Of a stretch of 64,000 nt of DNA, positions 17,167-28,200 are shown piece after piece. Origin of the DNA: Actinomycetaceae bacterium (lineage in GTDB: Bacteria > Actinomycetota > Actinomycetes > Actinomycetales > Actinomycetaceae); assembly GCA_030532245.1 (NCBI GenBank), contig JAUNLN010000001.1:1-64000 (forward strand). Reading direction: 5' to 3'. Below the pieces are notes generated by a model, which made no database searches, was not told where the DNA came from, and saw only the letters and a list, made by a program, of their open reading frames with translations. Within the stretch, counting starts at the first letter, position 1. Each line of letters opens with the position of its first letter. The position numbers and the translations under genes were made by a program.

Positions 17167-18789
17167 TTAGGCTTGGCGCTTGCGACGGGAGATTGCTGCG
17201 AGCGTGACACCGCCTGCTGCGAGGCCGATACCGATGACGCTGAGGAGGAACGTGCCGCCAGCACCGGTCAAGGGTAGGTTCGGGCCCTGCTTCTTCGGGT
17301 TCTTGATGTCAAGGTCATTAACATCCTTAGTGAGAGTGGTACCCGGGGAAATAGTCACGGGCTTACCGTTCAGGTCAGCGCTGTGGCCGGCGGGAACTAC
17401 GGTCTCGTAGAGGCAGTAGGTCTTCGTCGGAGCCGGCTCAATCGGACCATTCGCGTTGTTAGCGATCCACAGGCCGAGAACCTCATCGGTCTCTACTACA
17501 GTCTCGGTGTTCATCTTGTCCCACTGAACAACACCGTTGGCATTCGAGGTACCAGTAGCAACAGGATCGGCATCTGTCGGAACATCCACGGAGCAATTGC
17601 CGTCGGCAAGAGTGTTGAAGACCTTAAACTCTGCTCCCTTAAGCGGCTTGGCAGGCGTGGAGTCGTCAACCTTGTTGACTTTCAGCTGACCCCAGTACGT
17701 GTAAGGCGTCTGCTCACCAGGTAGCTCGTTGCCGTTGAATTCGGAGCCGTAACCAGGCTTCTCCGGGTCGGTCGAACCCGGGTTGTTGATGTCGCCGTTC
17801 GTGGTTACTTCAAGTACCTTGGTAGAGAACTTAACACTAAGAATGTCTCCGGCCTTGAGGCTCTTCAAGTAGTCTTCGGAAATCTTCCAGGTTAGGTTCT
17901 TGCCGGTCGTGTCCTTAACGAGATTGTACTCCGTACCGTCATGCAGAAGCGTGTCTCTATGCTTGACCTCGAGAGTTTCAACGTATTCGAGTTCGTTCGG
18001 CAGGTAATCCCAAATTGAAGCGGAGGTGTAGGTCTCACCGTTATTGAGGGCAGGGACGGTCTGCTCAATGGTCCACTCGACAACGCTACCAACAACTAGT
18101 CCGTTGTTCGGCTGATCTTTATCTTTGTTGATCGTCTTCGTAGGGTTGTCTGCTTTCTGGTTCTTGGGGTATGCGTGAACATCGTAGAGCCAACCCTTCT
18201 GCTTGTGGGGGAGCGGAATGGTTACGTAGAACGGGGCAGTCTTCGAGACGATGTTTGCCGGAGCTTTGGTCTCTTGCACGTAGTAGAGGCCTAGTTCTAG
18301 ACCATCGAAGACCGCCGTGCCTTCCGGAGTCTCAACGGTGGCCTCTTTTGCAGTGGCAGTCTTCACCTTCTTCTCGCTCGAAGCAATCTTACAGAAACCG
18401 CCGGCTTCCGGGGAGGTTAGGTTCGCGAAGCCATCAGGGGTGAGCACTTTGTCCCATGCTTCTTTTTCTGAAAGATTCAGAGCGACGCAAGGCGCGGTCT
18501 CATCGGCTTTGGTGCCGAGTCGCCAGATGGTGAACTCGACTCCTCCAAGAGGATCCCTGTCTTCAATCGTCTGCGGGGTACCGTCTCTGAGGTTTGCCGT
18601 TTCAGCACCCACGTACTTGTGGATCACAAGAGAGCCGGTTTCAAGGTGACCCGGCTGGTCTGGGCCCACAAATAGGTCTGTGTCGTCTGCCTGGGCGATG
18701 GTTGCACCGCCTACGAGGCCTGCGAGCGCTAGAGCAAGTGCGCCTGCACCGGCTGCTACTCGGCTGAGAACCGAGTTCTTTCCGTTCAT
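17167..18789 (-). CDS. Major (shaft) fimbrial pilin, SpaH/FimP-type, LPLTG
   Basis: This 540-aa exported pilin has a signal peptide (hydrophobic residues 11-34, cleavage near IAQADD). The pilin motif is at W200...YPKN, with Lys209 the likely acceptor for sortase cross-linking. Two or three isopeptide-forming D1-D2/Cna_B domains follow, with an E-box YCLYETVVPAG. The end is LPLTG, a hydrophobic helix and SRRKRQA. These features define the backbone pilin of class C sortase-assembled pili (Actinomyces FimA/FimP, Corynebacterium SpaA/SpaH). It is followed by the sortase gene and preceded by a wall-anchored adhesin, the same adhesin-pilin-sortase order as the Actinomyces fim operons. Confidence 0.93.
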   Translation of the reverse strand: MNGKNSVLSRVAAGAGALALALAGLVGGATIAQADDTDLFVGPDQPGHLETGSLVIHKYVGAETANLRDGTPQTIEDRDPLGGVEFTIWRLGTKADETAPCVALNLSEKEAWDKVLTPDGFANLTSPEAGGFCKIASSEKKVKTATAKEATVETPEGTAVFDGLELGLYYVQETKAPANIVSKTAPFYVTIPLPHKQKGWLYDVHAYPKNQKADNPTKTINKDKDQPNNGLVVGSVVEWTIEQTVPALNNGETYTSASIWDYLPNELEYVETLEVKHRDTLLHDGTEYNLVKDTTGKNLTWKISEDYLKSLKAGDILSVKFSTKVLEVTTNGDINNPGSTDPEKPGYGSEFNGNELPGEQTPYTYWGQLKVNKVDDSTPAKPLKGAEFKVFNTLADGNCSVDVPTDADPVATGTSNANGVVQWDKMNTETVVETDEVLGLWIANNANGPIEPAPTKTYCLYETVVPAGHSADLNGKPVTISPGTTLTKDVNDLDIKNPKKQGPNLPLTGAGGTFLLSVIGIGLAAGGVTLAAISRRKRQA

Positions 18790-18882
18790 TGTACGGATTT
18801 CCTTTCACTGTAATGATTCGTCAAAAAGTTGTTTCACGTTTAAATCATCGGAATACCGATACGGGATACACACTGCACTTCG

Positions 18883-21636
18883 TTAGGGGCGCACCCCCTC
18901 TCGCCGCTTCTGCAATCGGAGTGCAACGGCAGCTATCATTCCGGCAACAAAAATGCCGGCACCAAAAATTGAGAAAAAGTCTCTACCAATACCACCAGTC
19001 AAAGGCAGTACAGGAGCTTCACGCTTCTCATTCACAAACGGAGTACCAGAAAAATCTATATCCGCCGCGTTACCACTGAGAGAAAACTCCTGGTAATGAC
19101 CACCCTTAGGAATCAAATAACCCGCAGGAGCCTGCACCTCCACCAACGAATATTTTCCAAACTCCAAATCCGGAACACGGAAACGCCCCACATCAGGATC
19201 CATATCAAGACCAAGTGCCGGACACGGCTGCTTTACACAGTCAGTCACCGTACGCGCAGTCGTAGTATCCCCAAGCCCAGGGCCAGTCAACTCCCACACA
19301 GAACCAGACAGTCGCTTAGCCTTCTTTGGATCCGTAGGAGAAGAATCATCAACCTTCAACCAAGAAACAGACCCTGAACTAGGCATCGGCTTATTCACAA
19401 AAGACTTTTCGAAAACATAATCCCGAGCGCCCTCACTCACCTCAAAATCATGTTCTTTAGAGTCAAGCAGGTATCCTCCAGGAGCAACGGCCTCAACAAG
19501 TCGGTAGTTACCCCAAGCAAGCCCTACAAGCTTGAACACGCCCGGCGTAGGATCCTGATCTCCACTTTCGGAGCACTCATCCGCCACAACGCAGTCTTCA
19601 ACACGAGTCCAATCTCCATCTGGCTTATTCTGCTGATTTAGGCGAGCATACTTCCAGGCAGAACCACCTAGGAGGTTACCCTCAGGTTGCGCGTCGTCAA
19701 CCTTGCGCCAAGAGACAGTGCCAAGAACCGGCATGTTTACAAATGATTCTTCAAACCTAAAATCTTTATTCTCGTCATTCAGCTCAAAAAAACGCGGACT
19801 CTTATTGAGAACGAAACCATCTGGAGCTTCGACTTCTTCTAAACGGTATCTGCCGTATGTGAGATTGACATACTTAATGACACCAAGATCTGGTTCACTG
19901 TCGTTCACATCATTATCGACAACCGTGATAGATGGTCCCGTAACCTCGTTATTAGCCTTAACCGGTGTCAAAGCCCACTTGGATCCACCAAGTAGATCGC
20001 CCGAAGTTGACTCAGCACGCTTCTGCCACGAAACAGTACCCACCTTTGGTGTATTCGTAAAAGTACAAGTTATATGCGGAACTACTTTTTTGCCTTTGTA
20101 CCAAATATTCGTTGGTATGTTGATAGCACCCTCGACTCCGCCTTCATCCAAGGGAAGGCTTGTCCCTTGTGCTCTGGGAATTCCATTTTGATCTACGCAT
20201 TTCCACTCACTCGTGTACACAGCAGGATCAGCAAGGTACGAGGCGTCATCCCCCGCGATAGTCTCGCCAAACTTATAGGTGGTATCCGTATGTACGGGAA
20301 CGGTAATCGAATCCTCGAATACGTCACTACCTGTACCTTCAGTTGTGCCTTCACTATAAATCTTGCCGTTATTCGGCCTTAGGATAGACAATTTGAACTG
20401 TTCATCCGCGTATCGGGGCCCGTTGAGCACTTTTTTGACTGTAAGAGTTGCAGGTAGCGTACAGGAAGCCAAATCAGAGTAACCATCGTTCTTATACTGT
20501 CGCTCAATTTCGTAATTGATCAGGTTTAATTTGATCACCTGATTTCTTGCCGAAATCCAGAGACGACCATCTGCATCGAACGCAACACCGTTAATCTGTT
20601 TAAAATTCTTGTTCGGTTCCAGCGCGATAATGTTTCCACTCTTTATCTTCTTATCTCCGGGAATATTCTGAAGCTTCTCGCGGTCAACATTCCAAACATC
20701 AAATTGCCAGTATTCGCTGTATTTCTGATACCCCTGAACGATATAAAGCTTACCGTTACCATCGAACGCAATATCACCATTATCAATGGTAGATCCGGGT
20801 TGCATTTCCTCTATAGATATCGGTTCTTTTCTAGACGCTTCTATAATCGCGACTTTTTCGATCTTTTGTCCATTTAACGTGTGAAGATGGAAGGTGTTTC
20901 CGTCAGAAAAATACCCAAAATAGTAAACCCCCGAACTAGGGTCTACAGCACCCGCTACCCAAGTGTGACCTTCTTCATCCTTCTCATCGTGGATCTTCTC
21001 CCAATCGCCGCCGGGAGAGTGTTTGTATACGTAAAGGTGCTCATTCTTGTTCGGATCCGCTGATGAGTACTTGTGAGAGACAGCGTATGCCATACCATCA
21101 ACATGCATACCTAACGCGTTAAAGTTCTCAACATTTTTCTTGTCGTTGAGAGCTGGCGGGATCGGCAGTCCCTTCCAATGCCGACCCGCGTCGCCGGAAT
21201 CTTTGACGTAATACAAGACTCCCGGCTTACAGGCTTTCTCATTGACTTCGGTCTCTAACTGACGTTCTCCCGTTTTAACGGATTCCGAGACTGCCTCCTG
21301 AGGCAGCTCTTCCGCATCCAGCTCCTCCAACGACGGCTCGGAAAAGTCTTCGACCTCAACCTCAGAAGGAGCCTCCACCGCGTCCGTTAAGGACTCCTCC
21401 AGCAACGCTTTTGTTGCAGGGGTAACCTCCTCGGACGGAGCAACCTCTTCAGCAACCGGGTTCAGCTGCTCAACCGCCTCCACTACGATCTTGGAACCTG
21501 TAGCGTCTTCTTCCTCCGCCGATGCCGCACCAGGAAGCACAACAGCAGCCAACAAAAATGAGCCCACAAGAGCCCGCAACCACCAGCGGCCACGAGCCGA
21601 AGCAACAACACTGCCGCCAACCAGGTTAGGTTTCAT
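18883..21636 (-). CDS. Beta-propeller/SpaA surface adhesin, probable pilus tip subunit (copy 1)
   Basis: A large exported protein; the start at 21636 gives a clean signal peptide ending GAASAEEED, while the frame extends upstream to 21690 without a signal. An acidic low-complexity stretch follows. Next is a domain of repeated strands (GMAYAVSHK, WVAGAVDP, GDIAFDGNGKLYIVQG, NGVAFDADGRLWISA) suggesting a beta-propeller. A linking domain (TLTVKKVLNGPRYADEQFKL) leads to three SpaA/Cna_B repeats, each opening SWxKxD and carrying YRLxExxAPxGY. The anchor is LPLTG, a helix and QKRREG. The gene is 93 bp upstream of the shaft pilin and in the same direction, so it is likely the tip subunit (FimQ-like position). 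The 22.0-24.5 kb gene is its paralogue. The ligand is unknown. Confidence 0.88.
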   Translation of the reverse strand: MKPNLVGGSVVASARGRWWLRALVGSFLLAAVVLPGAASAEEEDATGSKIVVEAVEQLNPVAEEVAPSEEVTPATKALLEESLTDAVEAPSEVEVEDFSEPSLEELDAEELPQEAVSESVKTGERQLETEVNEKACKPGVLYYVKDSGDAGRHWKGLPIPPALNDKKNVENFNALGMHVDGMAYAVSHKYSSADPNKNEHLYVYKHSPGGDWEKIHDEKDEEGHTWVAGAVDPSSGVYYFGYFSDGNTFHLHTLNGQKIEKVAIIEASRKEPISIEEMQPGSTIDNGDIAFDGNGKLYIVQGYQKYSEYWQFDVWNVDREKLQNIPGDKKIKSGNIIALEPNKNFKQINGVAFDADGRLWISARNQVIKLNLINYEIERQYKNDGYSDLASCTLPATLTVKKVLNGPRYADEQFKLSILRPNNGKIYSEGTTEGTGSDVFEDSITVPVHTDTTYKFGETIAGDDASYLADPAVYTSEWKCVDQNGIPRAQGTSLPLDEGGVEGAINIPTNIWYKGKKVVPHITCTFTNTPKVGTVSWQKRAESTSGDLLGGSKWALTPVKANNEVTGPSITVVDNDVNDSEPDLGVIKYVNLTYGRYRLEEVEAPDGFVLNKSPRFFELNDENKDFRFEESFVNMPVLGTVSWRKVDDAQPEGNLLGGSAWKYARLNQQNKPDGDWTRVEDCVVADECSESGDQDPTPGVFKLVGLAWGNYRLVEAVAPGGYLLDSKEHDFEVSEGARDYVFEKSFVNKPMPSSGSVSWLKVDDSSPTDPKKAKRLSGSVWELTGPGLGDTTTARTVTDCVKQPCPALGLDMDPDVGRFRVPDLEFGKYSLVEVQAPAGYLIPKGGHYQEFSLSGNAADIDFSGTPFVNEKREAPVLPLTGGIGRDFFSIFGAGIFVAGMIAAVALRLQKRREGVRP

Positions 21637-22014
21637 AAAAGCCGCACCGTCACAATCACACGAACGCACAAACCGCGCGTTCACACACAAAACTCACAAC
21701 AGGGATGGGTTAGGACTAAAGTCTGACGATGTACGTAAAACAGAGTTACGTAACCACGCCAATTTTCACAATGATTTCGAAAATTAACACAAGCCCCAGA
21801 GCAACCGCTAATATCATTGGGAATTTTTGATGCAAATCGCTAACCTGCACAAAATTTCATCTACCCACAGAGAGATGCACACAGTAGACTCGAAACCTCC
21901 CGGCTTCGCCGCTCCTTCAATTCGGGCAACAAGAGAAGAGACCACAATCGTGAAGCGAAGCGCTCCCCTAACGTCAAACTCTTCAACTCGGTTGCCTCAA
22001 GAACTTCTCCAGTA
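21637..22014. promoter_or_regulatory. Intergenic region upstream of the pilus operon
   Basis: About 380 bp without a gene, probably holding the promoter of the adhesin-pilin-sortase operon on the minus strand. It contains a perfect 10-bp palindrome GTTACGTAAC (21745-21754) and GTACGTAAAA at 21731-21740. A near-identical GTACGTAAAG lies just before the VWA adhesin start (about 4790). No clear terminator for the upstream adhesin gene is seen. Confidence 0.35.
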
Positions 22015-24495
22015 TTAGGCGTTGCGGCGACGGAAGCCGTAAGCACCGTAAACTGCGAGGCCAACAGCTAAGAATGCTCCTCCGCCGAGAATGTAAGCGT
22101 CACGGCTCATACCACCCGTGAGTGGAATGCTGGGGCCCACGACCTTCACGTTTGTGATGGGATCGAATTCCCAATTGAGTTTCCTAACCTCTTCGTCCGC
22201 GCCGATAGCAAACTTGTGCGGCTCGCTGTCAATAATGTAGCCAGCAGGTGCAAGCGTTTCGATCAGCCTATAGTCACCCCATTTGAGGCCAACTAGCTTG
22301 AACGCACCTTTTTCCGGATCCTTGTCAAGACCGTTACACAGGGTAACGTCTGCAGCATCGCAGTCCGTGATTTGCTCATACACTGTCTCGTTCGGATCAC
22401 CCGTAGTGAGCGTCCACTCCGATTTTCCAAGGAGCTCCCTCGTCTCCTTATCAACCTTGGACCACGAGACGCTACCAGGCATCTCCTCGTTAATTACAGG
22501 CCCCACGTTGTAATGAGGCTTGTCACTCGAAACTGTGACAGTTACCGGATCTTCGATTCGAATGTAACCTTGCGGGGCCTTTTGCTCACGCAACTGATAG
22601 GTTCCAAACGGTATGTAGTCATACCTGAACCGACCGTCATCCGTATTAGAGTCACCTTCTTGGTTGTCCTTAACCGTGATGGCCTTACCCGTAGCATTTC
22701 CTTCATCGTCCACAGGGGTCAACGTCCACTCAGATCCAGCCGGCAACGCACCATCTTTAGAACCGCCACGCTTCTCCCAAGAAACGCTACCAACCGTCGG
22801 AACATTAGTGAAAGTACACCTAATGTTGGCAACCTCGGCACTCGTTCCATCCTCGCTCGGAACCACTGCGGGCACATAAATCGACCCAAACGTTCCGGTT
22901 CCTGCAGCCTTTTCTCCGTCCATCGTCGACACGGGACGCCCATACTGGTCGACACACGACCAGCTCGAAGAGTAAACGGGTTCATTTAAAGGCTTGGCGC
23001 CGGATAATAGACTCTCGCCTATTCCATACTCAGTACCAGCAATCACCGATGAAGTTACTAGGCCCTGCACATCAGCACCGGTACCCGAAGTTTCGTTCTC
23101 AATCAGTGTCGTAAAAGAGTCATCCTTCTCCTTCTTCAAAATAGAAAGAAGGAACTGGTGATCATCACTGTAACGAGGCTTCTCCAAATGCTTAACTACC
23201 GTTAGAGTCGGTGGAACGACGCAAGAGGCTAGGTCAACTGAAGCGCCATGAGACGTGGGCGTAGACGTCGCGCCCGTAGTTGGGTTAAACGTGAAATGGT
23301 TACTGTAATCCAGATCGAACCTGCCGTGCGAAAGCTGCATGGTGCCGTCACTATTGAAAGCCGCACCAACAATTGTCGACAAATCACTAGACTTAACGTG
23401 CGAAACAGCAACCTCCACACTGGAGTCAGTATTCATAGAGTCCAACGTTTCTCGCGGAACTGTAAGGATCTCTGCACCGTCCGGATGCCCATTTACAATG
23501 TGTAAATTCCCAAGCGCGTCAAACGCCAAATCGCCATTGCCGGTACGAAGTAAGAAGCCGTTAGATGAGAACTCCTTGGGGATTTCTATAGCCTCTCTAG
23601 GGTGCACAACCCCCAGGGGTTCAATCACCTTGCCATCAGACCGGTAGAGTTCAAACTTGTAGTCGACTTCTCTCGTGATAACGAGGTCTGTCTCTTCCTC
23701 AACTTCCGGCTCAACTTCGCTATCAATCACCGAAAGGTCGGTGAAACGACCAAAATAATACTTGTGGCTACGCGGATCAACACCACCCGCTACCCAAGTA
23801 ATCTCGTCAGAGTTCGGAGTATTGAGAGTAGCTCCTTTTCTCCACTCCCCAACAGCCGGATCATAATACTGTACCTCTGCATAGAATTCCCCAGTGAGAT
23901 CCCAGTACGTGTCCCAAGGCATAACTGTCGCCTTCCACTCCTTGTACTGGCTGAGGGCGTAGACCACACCATTTGGCGAAATACCGAGGCCGTTCACCCT
24001 TTGAAACTCGCCACTTCTAAAACTTCCGTCCAGATACTTCGAATCCCCTAGGTCTAGATCGGGAATATCTACCGGCTTTTGACCAGGGGCATGGTAGGCG
24101 TCAATGACTCCTGAGTTACTGATCGAATAGTAGATTCCAGGTTTACAAAACCCATCATCCTCATCGTCAGCATCATCACCGGAAGATTGATCAAGTACCT
24201 CTTCAAGCGCCTCCACCGAGCCCTCTGCTTCGGTACCAGAAGGATTCGATTCCTCAAGCTCTCCCTGCTCGACGTCTTTTTCGTCTTGATTCTCTAGCTC
24301 CAGAGCCGGCTCATCAGGAAGATCACCTGGGGTCTCCGCTTCAACAACCTCGTTAGCGGACGACTCCACGCCATCAATCTCAGACGCACCAGCAACCTGA
24401 GGCACCAAAGCCGCGGACACAAGAGCCGCGCAAACCACCAGACCAAGCAGCTTGCGATTACCTTTATTCTCAATCTTCAATTCTGCGTGTCGCAT
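22015..24495 (-). CDS. Beta-propeller/SpaA surface adhesin (copy 2), LPLTG-anchored
   Basis: A paralogue of the 18.9-21.6 kb adhesin. The start at 24495 (ATG, with AGAAGG upstream) gives a signal peptide ending VAGASEID. The order is an acidic stretch, a propeller-like domain (VNGLGISPNGVVYALSQ, TWVAGGVDPRSHKYYFGRF, GDLAFDALGNLHIVNG, GAAFNSDGTMQLSHG), the same linking domain (TLTVVKHLEKPRYSDDHQFLLSI) and two SpaA repeats (copy 1 has three). The end is IPLTG, a helix and FRRRNA. The sorting pentapeptide is IPLTG rather than LPLTG. It lies upstream of and parallel to the pilus operon and may be an alternative tip or stand-alone adhesin. The paralogy suggests duplication with domain loss or gain. 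Confidence 0.87.
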   Translation of the reverse strand: MRHAELKIENKGNRKLLGLVVCAALVSAALVPQVAGASEIDGVESSANEVVEAETPGDLPDEPALELENQDEKDVEQGELEESNPSGTEAEGSVEALEEVLDQSSGDDADDEDDGFCKPGIYYSISNSGVIDAYHAPGQKPVDIPDLDLGDSKYLDGSFRSGEFQRVNGLGISPNGVVYALSQYKEWKATVMPWDTYWDLTGEFYAEVQYYDPAVGEWRKGATLNTPNSDEITWVAGGVDPRSHKYYFGRFTDLSVIDSEVEPEVEEETDLVITREVDYKFELYRSDGKVIEPLGVVHPREAIEIPKEFSSNGFLLRTGNGDLAFDALGNLHIVNGHPDGAEILTVPRETLDSMNTDSSVEVAVSHVKSSDLSTIVGAAFNSDGTMQLSHGRFDLDYSNHFTFNPTTGATSTPTSHGASVDLASCVVPPTLTVVKHLEKPRYSDDHQFLLSILKKEKDDSFTTLIENETSGTGADVQGLVTSSVIAGTEYGIGESLLSGAKPLNEPVYSSSWSCVDQYGRPVSTMDGEKAAGTGTFGSIYVPAVVPSEDGTSAEVANIRCTFTNVPTVGSVSWEKRGGSKDGALPAGSEWTLTPVDDEGNATGKAITVKDNQEGDSNTDDGRFRYDYIPFGTYQLREQKAPQGYIRIEDPVTVTVSSDKPHYNVGPVINEEMPGSVSWSKVDKETRELLGKSEWTLTTGDPNETVYEQITDCDAADVTLCNGLDKDPEKGAFKLVGLKWGDYRLIETLAPAGYIIDSEPHKFAIGADEEVRKLNWEFDPITNVKVVGPSIPLTGGMSRDAYILGGGAFLAVGLAVYGAYGFRRRNA

Positions 24496-24991
24496 CAGAG
24501 CGAAACCTTCTATGTACTGGGAGACGGGATTCCCGAGACTAATCATCTAGTCAAAATCATTAAAAACCGTGAGAGGTCAGACAACTTATGTCTCGCCTCA
24601 CCATAACAACCTCAAAAATTTTTTCTACCACCAGATTTGACTAGCGAAATCAGCAAATCCCCAGAAAATCAGTAAAATAGCTAAGTTTCGAAAGTAATCT
24701 TGTGAGCGACTTCACGCTAGATTTTCTCCTGTTTTACTAAACGAGTAGTGTTCCACATCTCAATTCGAGATAAAATTCGCTCCTTCTTTTCGCCGGCATC
24801 CTCTTGAGCCTTGAGGGATTCACACACTCAACACACCAGGCAATTCGCTCAACAGACACCGGCAAGCACCGTTTTAGAACCCCCACTTTTCCAACGCTCA
24901 CCACAACACAAAAACGGGGAGGCCCCTGGACGCACCAGAAGCCTCCCCGCTCCTTCTTCACCGCACACGCTCACGCGCAGCGGCACCTTCA
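24496..24991. other. Intergenic region, AT-rich promoter plus terminator
   Basis: About 500 bp without a confident gene. The first half (24550-24790) is AT-rich and must carry the minus-strand promoter of the copy 2 adhesin. The second half holds the intrinsic terminator that ends the subtilase transcript. Confidence 0.5.
24911..24949 (-). terminator. Intrinsic terminator of the subtilase locus
   Basis: A 9-bp stem (CGGGGAGGC / GCCTCCCCG) followed on the minus strand by a run of five T. It sits after the sorting-signal remnant rather than right after the amber stop, so the remnant is still within the transcribed unit. Confidence 0.85.
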
Positions 24992-25291
24992 CTATTCGCG
25001 CTTAGCGGCTGCTCGCCTCCTCAGCAGGACGCCTACCAAGAGCAGCGCTCCTGCCAGCGTCGACCAGCCTGCAACACTCACGCCCGTGCTAGACAGCGCA
25101 TCCGAACCCCTGCCAGTCGAACCCTTCTCAAAGCCCGGCCTCACATCATCCGAATCCACCTTCCCCGGCACCCAGCCACTACCGTCACCGGCACCAGCGT
25201 TACCGCCCGGGTTCGCATCCGGATCCGACAAATCACCCTCATCAATCCCCGGCACAAACGGCTTCTCAGTACCCTCACCCGGCTCACTCGT
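24992..25291 (-). pseudogene. In-frame sorting-signal tail cut off from the subtilase by an amber codon
   Basis: Immediately after the subtilase TAG (25292-25294) the same frame stays open for 99 codons. It encodes a Gly/Asp/Pro/Glu-rich wall-spanning stretch, then LSSTG, a hydrophobic helix (GWSTLAGALLLVGVLL) and RRRAAAKRE: a complete wall-sorting signal. The intrinsic terminator follows it, not the amber stop. One C-to-T change (CAG to TAG) would explain the break. Independent translation from GTG at 25255 is unlikely to be useful, since the product would lack a signal peptide. Confidence 0.8.
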
Positions 25292-28200
25292 CTAAACCAC
25301 CGGCTCAACCACCGAGAACGGCACCAACACCGACGCCTGATTACCCGCCTTATCAACACCAGTCACCAACAACTCATGCTCACCAAGCTCAAACCCGCCA
25401 GGCAACGAGAACGACAACACCGACACCTCACGGGTGGCAGGCTCAACAGAATCAGAAGACTCGTCCGACTCACCCTCAGCGCCGCGAGCCGAAAGCTGAT
25501 CAATACCCTGAATCAACTCCGCCTCCGCGCCGGCCGCCGGCCTCAACACCGTCCTTGCCGAATCCACAAGCTCCCCATCAAGGTAAACCGACGCCGAAGC
25601 CAAATTCAGATCCTCAACCCGAACCGAAACCTCACGAGCCTCACCGGCAACCAGCTTCTCACCCGCCCTGAGGGCGTCAACAGAAACCACCGGCGCCACA
25701 TCGTCCACAACCACCGGAATCAGCCACAAAAAGCCGTTCTCCACATGATCACGCAACAACACGAAAATCTTATCGCCGTCAGCGGCCTTAACAGTCTTAG
25801 AGAAATCCCTCCTCGACACCTGCGCACCCGGATCATCCAACGTGAGGAACCGCTCCACCGAATCACCATTAATCAGCAACTCATAACCAAACGCGTTATC
25901 TGAAACGGAGCCAGCGAACTCAACATCACCCGGAGCGCGCAAATACAACGCACCATCCGGATCAATACTCGGCTTCAACAACTCCAACTGCGGCGCATGC
26001 AAATCAAGGAACACCTTCATCTGCGTATTCGCAAGCTGTGCACCATCAACGTCCACAATCGTCACATTGAAATCCGAAATGCCTTCCTTCAGCGGCAACG
26101 GCACACTAAACGAACCATCCTGCGCCACCTCAACAGCATCGCCATTCACCTTGAAGAGCCCCGGCACATAGTTGAACCGGCCAGAATAGAGGAACGTGAA
26201 AGAACCATCCTCATTCAACTGCAACGCCTCGTTTTCACCAGACACCACGTTCGGCCCCTCACTGAAACTCAGGTTCGCCTCCAACGTGAGACCGCCTTCG
26301 ACGCTAGGCTCCTTAAGCACGATCACACCAACACCAAGATTGCCCGCCTGATCGTATGCGTGAACCTCAACCATCGAAGTTTCACTATCGACACTCACGT
26401 CGGCAGAGAACTTGCCGTCGGTAACCGTTACTGCTTGTCCGCCAACGGTCACGGTCGCAATCTCGTCAATATTGTCCGAAACCGTGCCCTCAACGTGAAG
26501 GACGCCCTCAGCCACCTGGCTCGCAATCTCGTCAGCATCAACAGGCGACGTGATCGCTACAACCGGAGGCTCATAATCGTAGATAAAGCTGTAAGACTTC
26601 GAAGCAACCACATTACCGGCCGCATCAAGCCCCTCAAGCGTCACCGTGTTCTCGCCCTGCTCAATCTCCGCGTGAATCTCGAACCTGCCAGAATCCGGCA
26701 CATCCACAACCTCTTCGCCCACGCGCACCTGCACGATCGAAGCGTCCGCGCGACCCGTCAAAACGAGCGTGCCATCATCGCCAACCAAGAAATCCTCAGT
26801 CTGCTCCGACTCCGTATCAATACCTATGTGCGTGAGATCCTTCAAAGTCGGGTCAGACTCGACAATAAGCTTCTCGCCAAGCATCACGGTCTTTCGCACC
26901 ACGTTCGTCGCAAAATCCGACGCGTAAAGCTCGAAATAACCCACCACTTCCGCAATAGCCTTCGGGATCACGATCGTGTGAACATCACCCTCGGGCTGCT
27001 CATCCTTCGCAACATAGCCCGGCCACGTAAACCGACCCTGAACCGCGTTCACACCCGAACGCTCATCCGTTGCCTTTACGCGAACCACGTAGTTGCCGTC
27101 GTCGTCCTGCTCGTTCGACAACACCTCAATAGTCGGCGCGACCGTGTCGATACCAAACGGCATGTCCAAAGTCTGCGGCTCCCAATCACTACCAACCGAA
27201 GCCGACACGCGGTAGATGTACTTACCATCCGGAAGCACCTCGAACGCCGCCTTCTGCGGGTCGTACACGGAACCATCAAACGCATACGACGACAAATTCA
27301 CCTGGAAAGTATTCGTTTGACTACTTGACTGCGCCTGAAGCGTCGCGCGCACAACATCATCTACCGAAGTGACATCGCGCAACACATTCCCAGCCTCATC
27401 GAGCACCGAAACCTCCAAACGCTTCGCGTTACGCAGCATCGCGAGCTTCGCATACACCGCATCCGCAAGCCCATCCCCATTTGGAGAAATAAACTGCTCG
27501 CCATCACCAAACGTGTACTCGCCACCATTAATCTCGGTGTAAAGAGACGTGCGCGTCGGAGAGCCAACAGCCGACAAAACCGGATCCGGGAAGCCCTTAT
27601 AAGCCGGGTAGTCGACGATCCGCTCAGCGTTCCAATCCCCAGCAAAACCCAAATACGGCACCGAAAGATCAGGCTCGCCCTCGTCCTTCGACTCGAACGT
27701 CACCCAACCCTGAGTCCAGTGCGGCTCGCCCGCAACACTCAGCGTGTAAGTCACATCAACCGAACCACCGGCGGGAATCGTCACATCCGTCGCCGACGCC
27801 GCAATCGAATCCGTCTTTGAGCAGAACGTCGTGGCAGCCTCATCAACCGAGTTATTCTCATTCACCACACACGTGCCACCAGCCGTAAACGAGCGCTGCT
27901 CATCCGACTCATTCTTCAAAGTCACCGTAAACGACTCGCTACCAGCAACCTCTTTCAAAGCCACCACAGGCTCGCCGTCAACCGTTGCGAGAACCTCCGT
28001 CTCGAGCGCATCCTTCACCTGCACCAGGCCCGCACCCACCTGACGAGGCGCAAACGGCACCTCATCGCGGGTAAGAATCTGCGCCGTATTCGAAAGAGCA
28101 ACGCGGCCCCGCTCAATAATCTGCGAACGCGACAACTGCGGGAACGACTGCTGCCCCTTCTCAATCATCAACGCCGACACGCCCGCCACATGCGGAGCCG

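Noticed and set aside
15743..24495. A horizontally acquired genomic island with integration borders
   Set aside because: No integrase, transposase, direct repeats or tRNA sits at the ends; the only tRNA in the window is over 20 kb away.
25997..27328. A 443-codon plus-strand frame opposite the subtilase gene
   Set aside because: It is a shadow of the minus-strand protease: Arg/His/Leu-rich, with no ribosome binding site or known domain. The same applies to long frames opposite nrdF (7384-8622), nrdE (31312-32580), the M60 gene (5634-6659) and sdaA (33866-34933).
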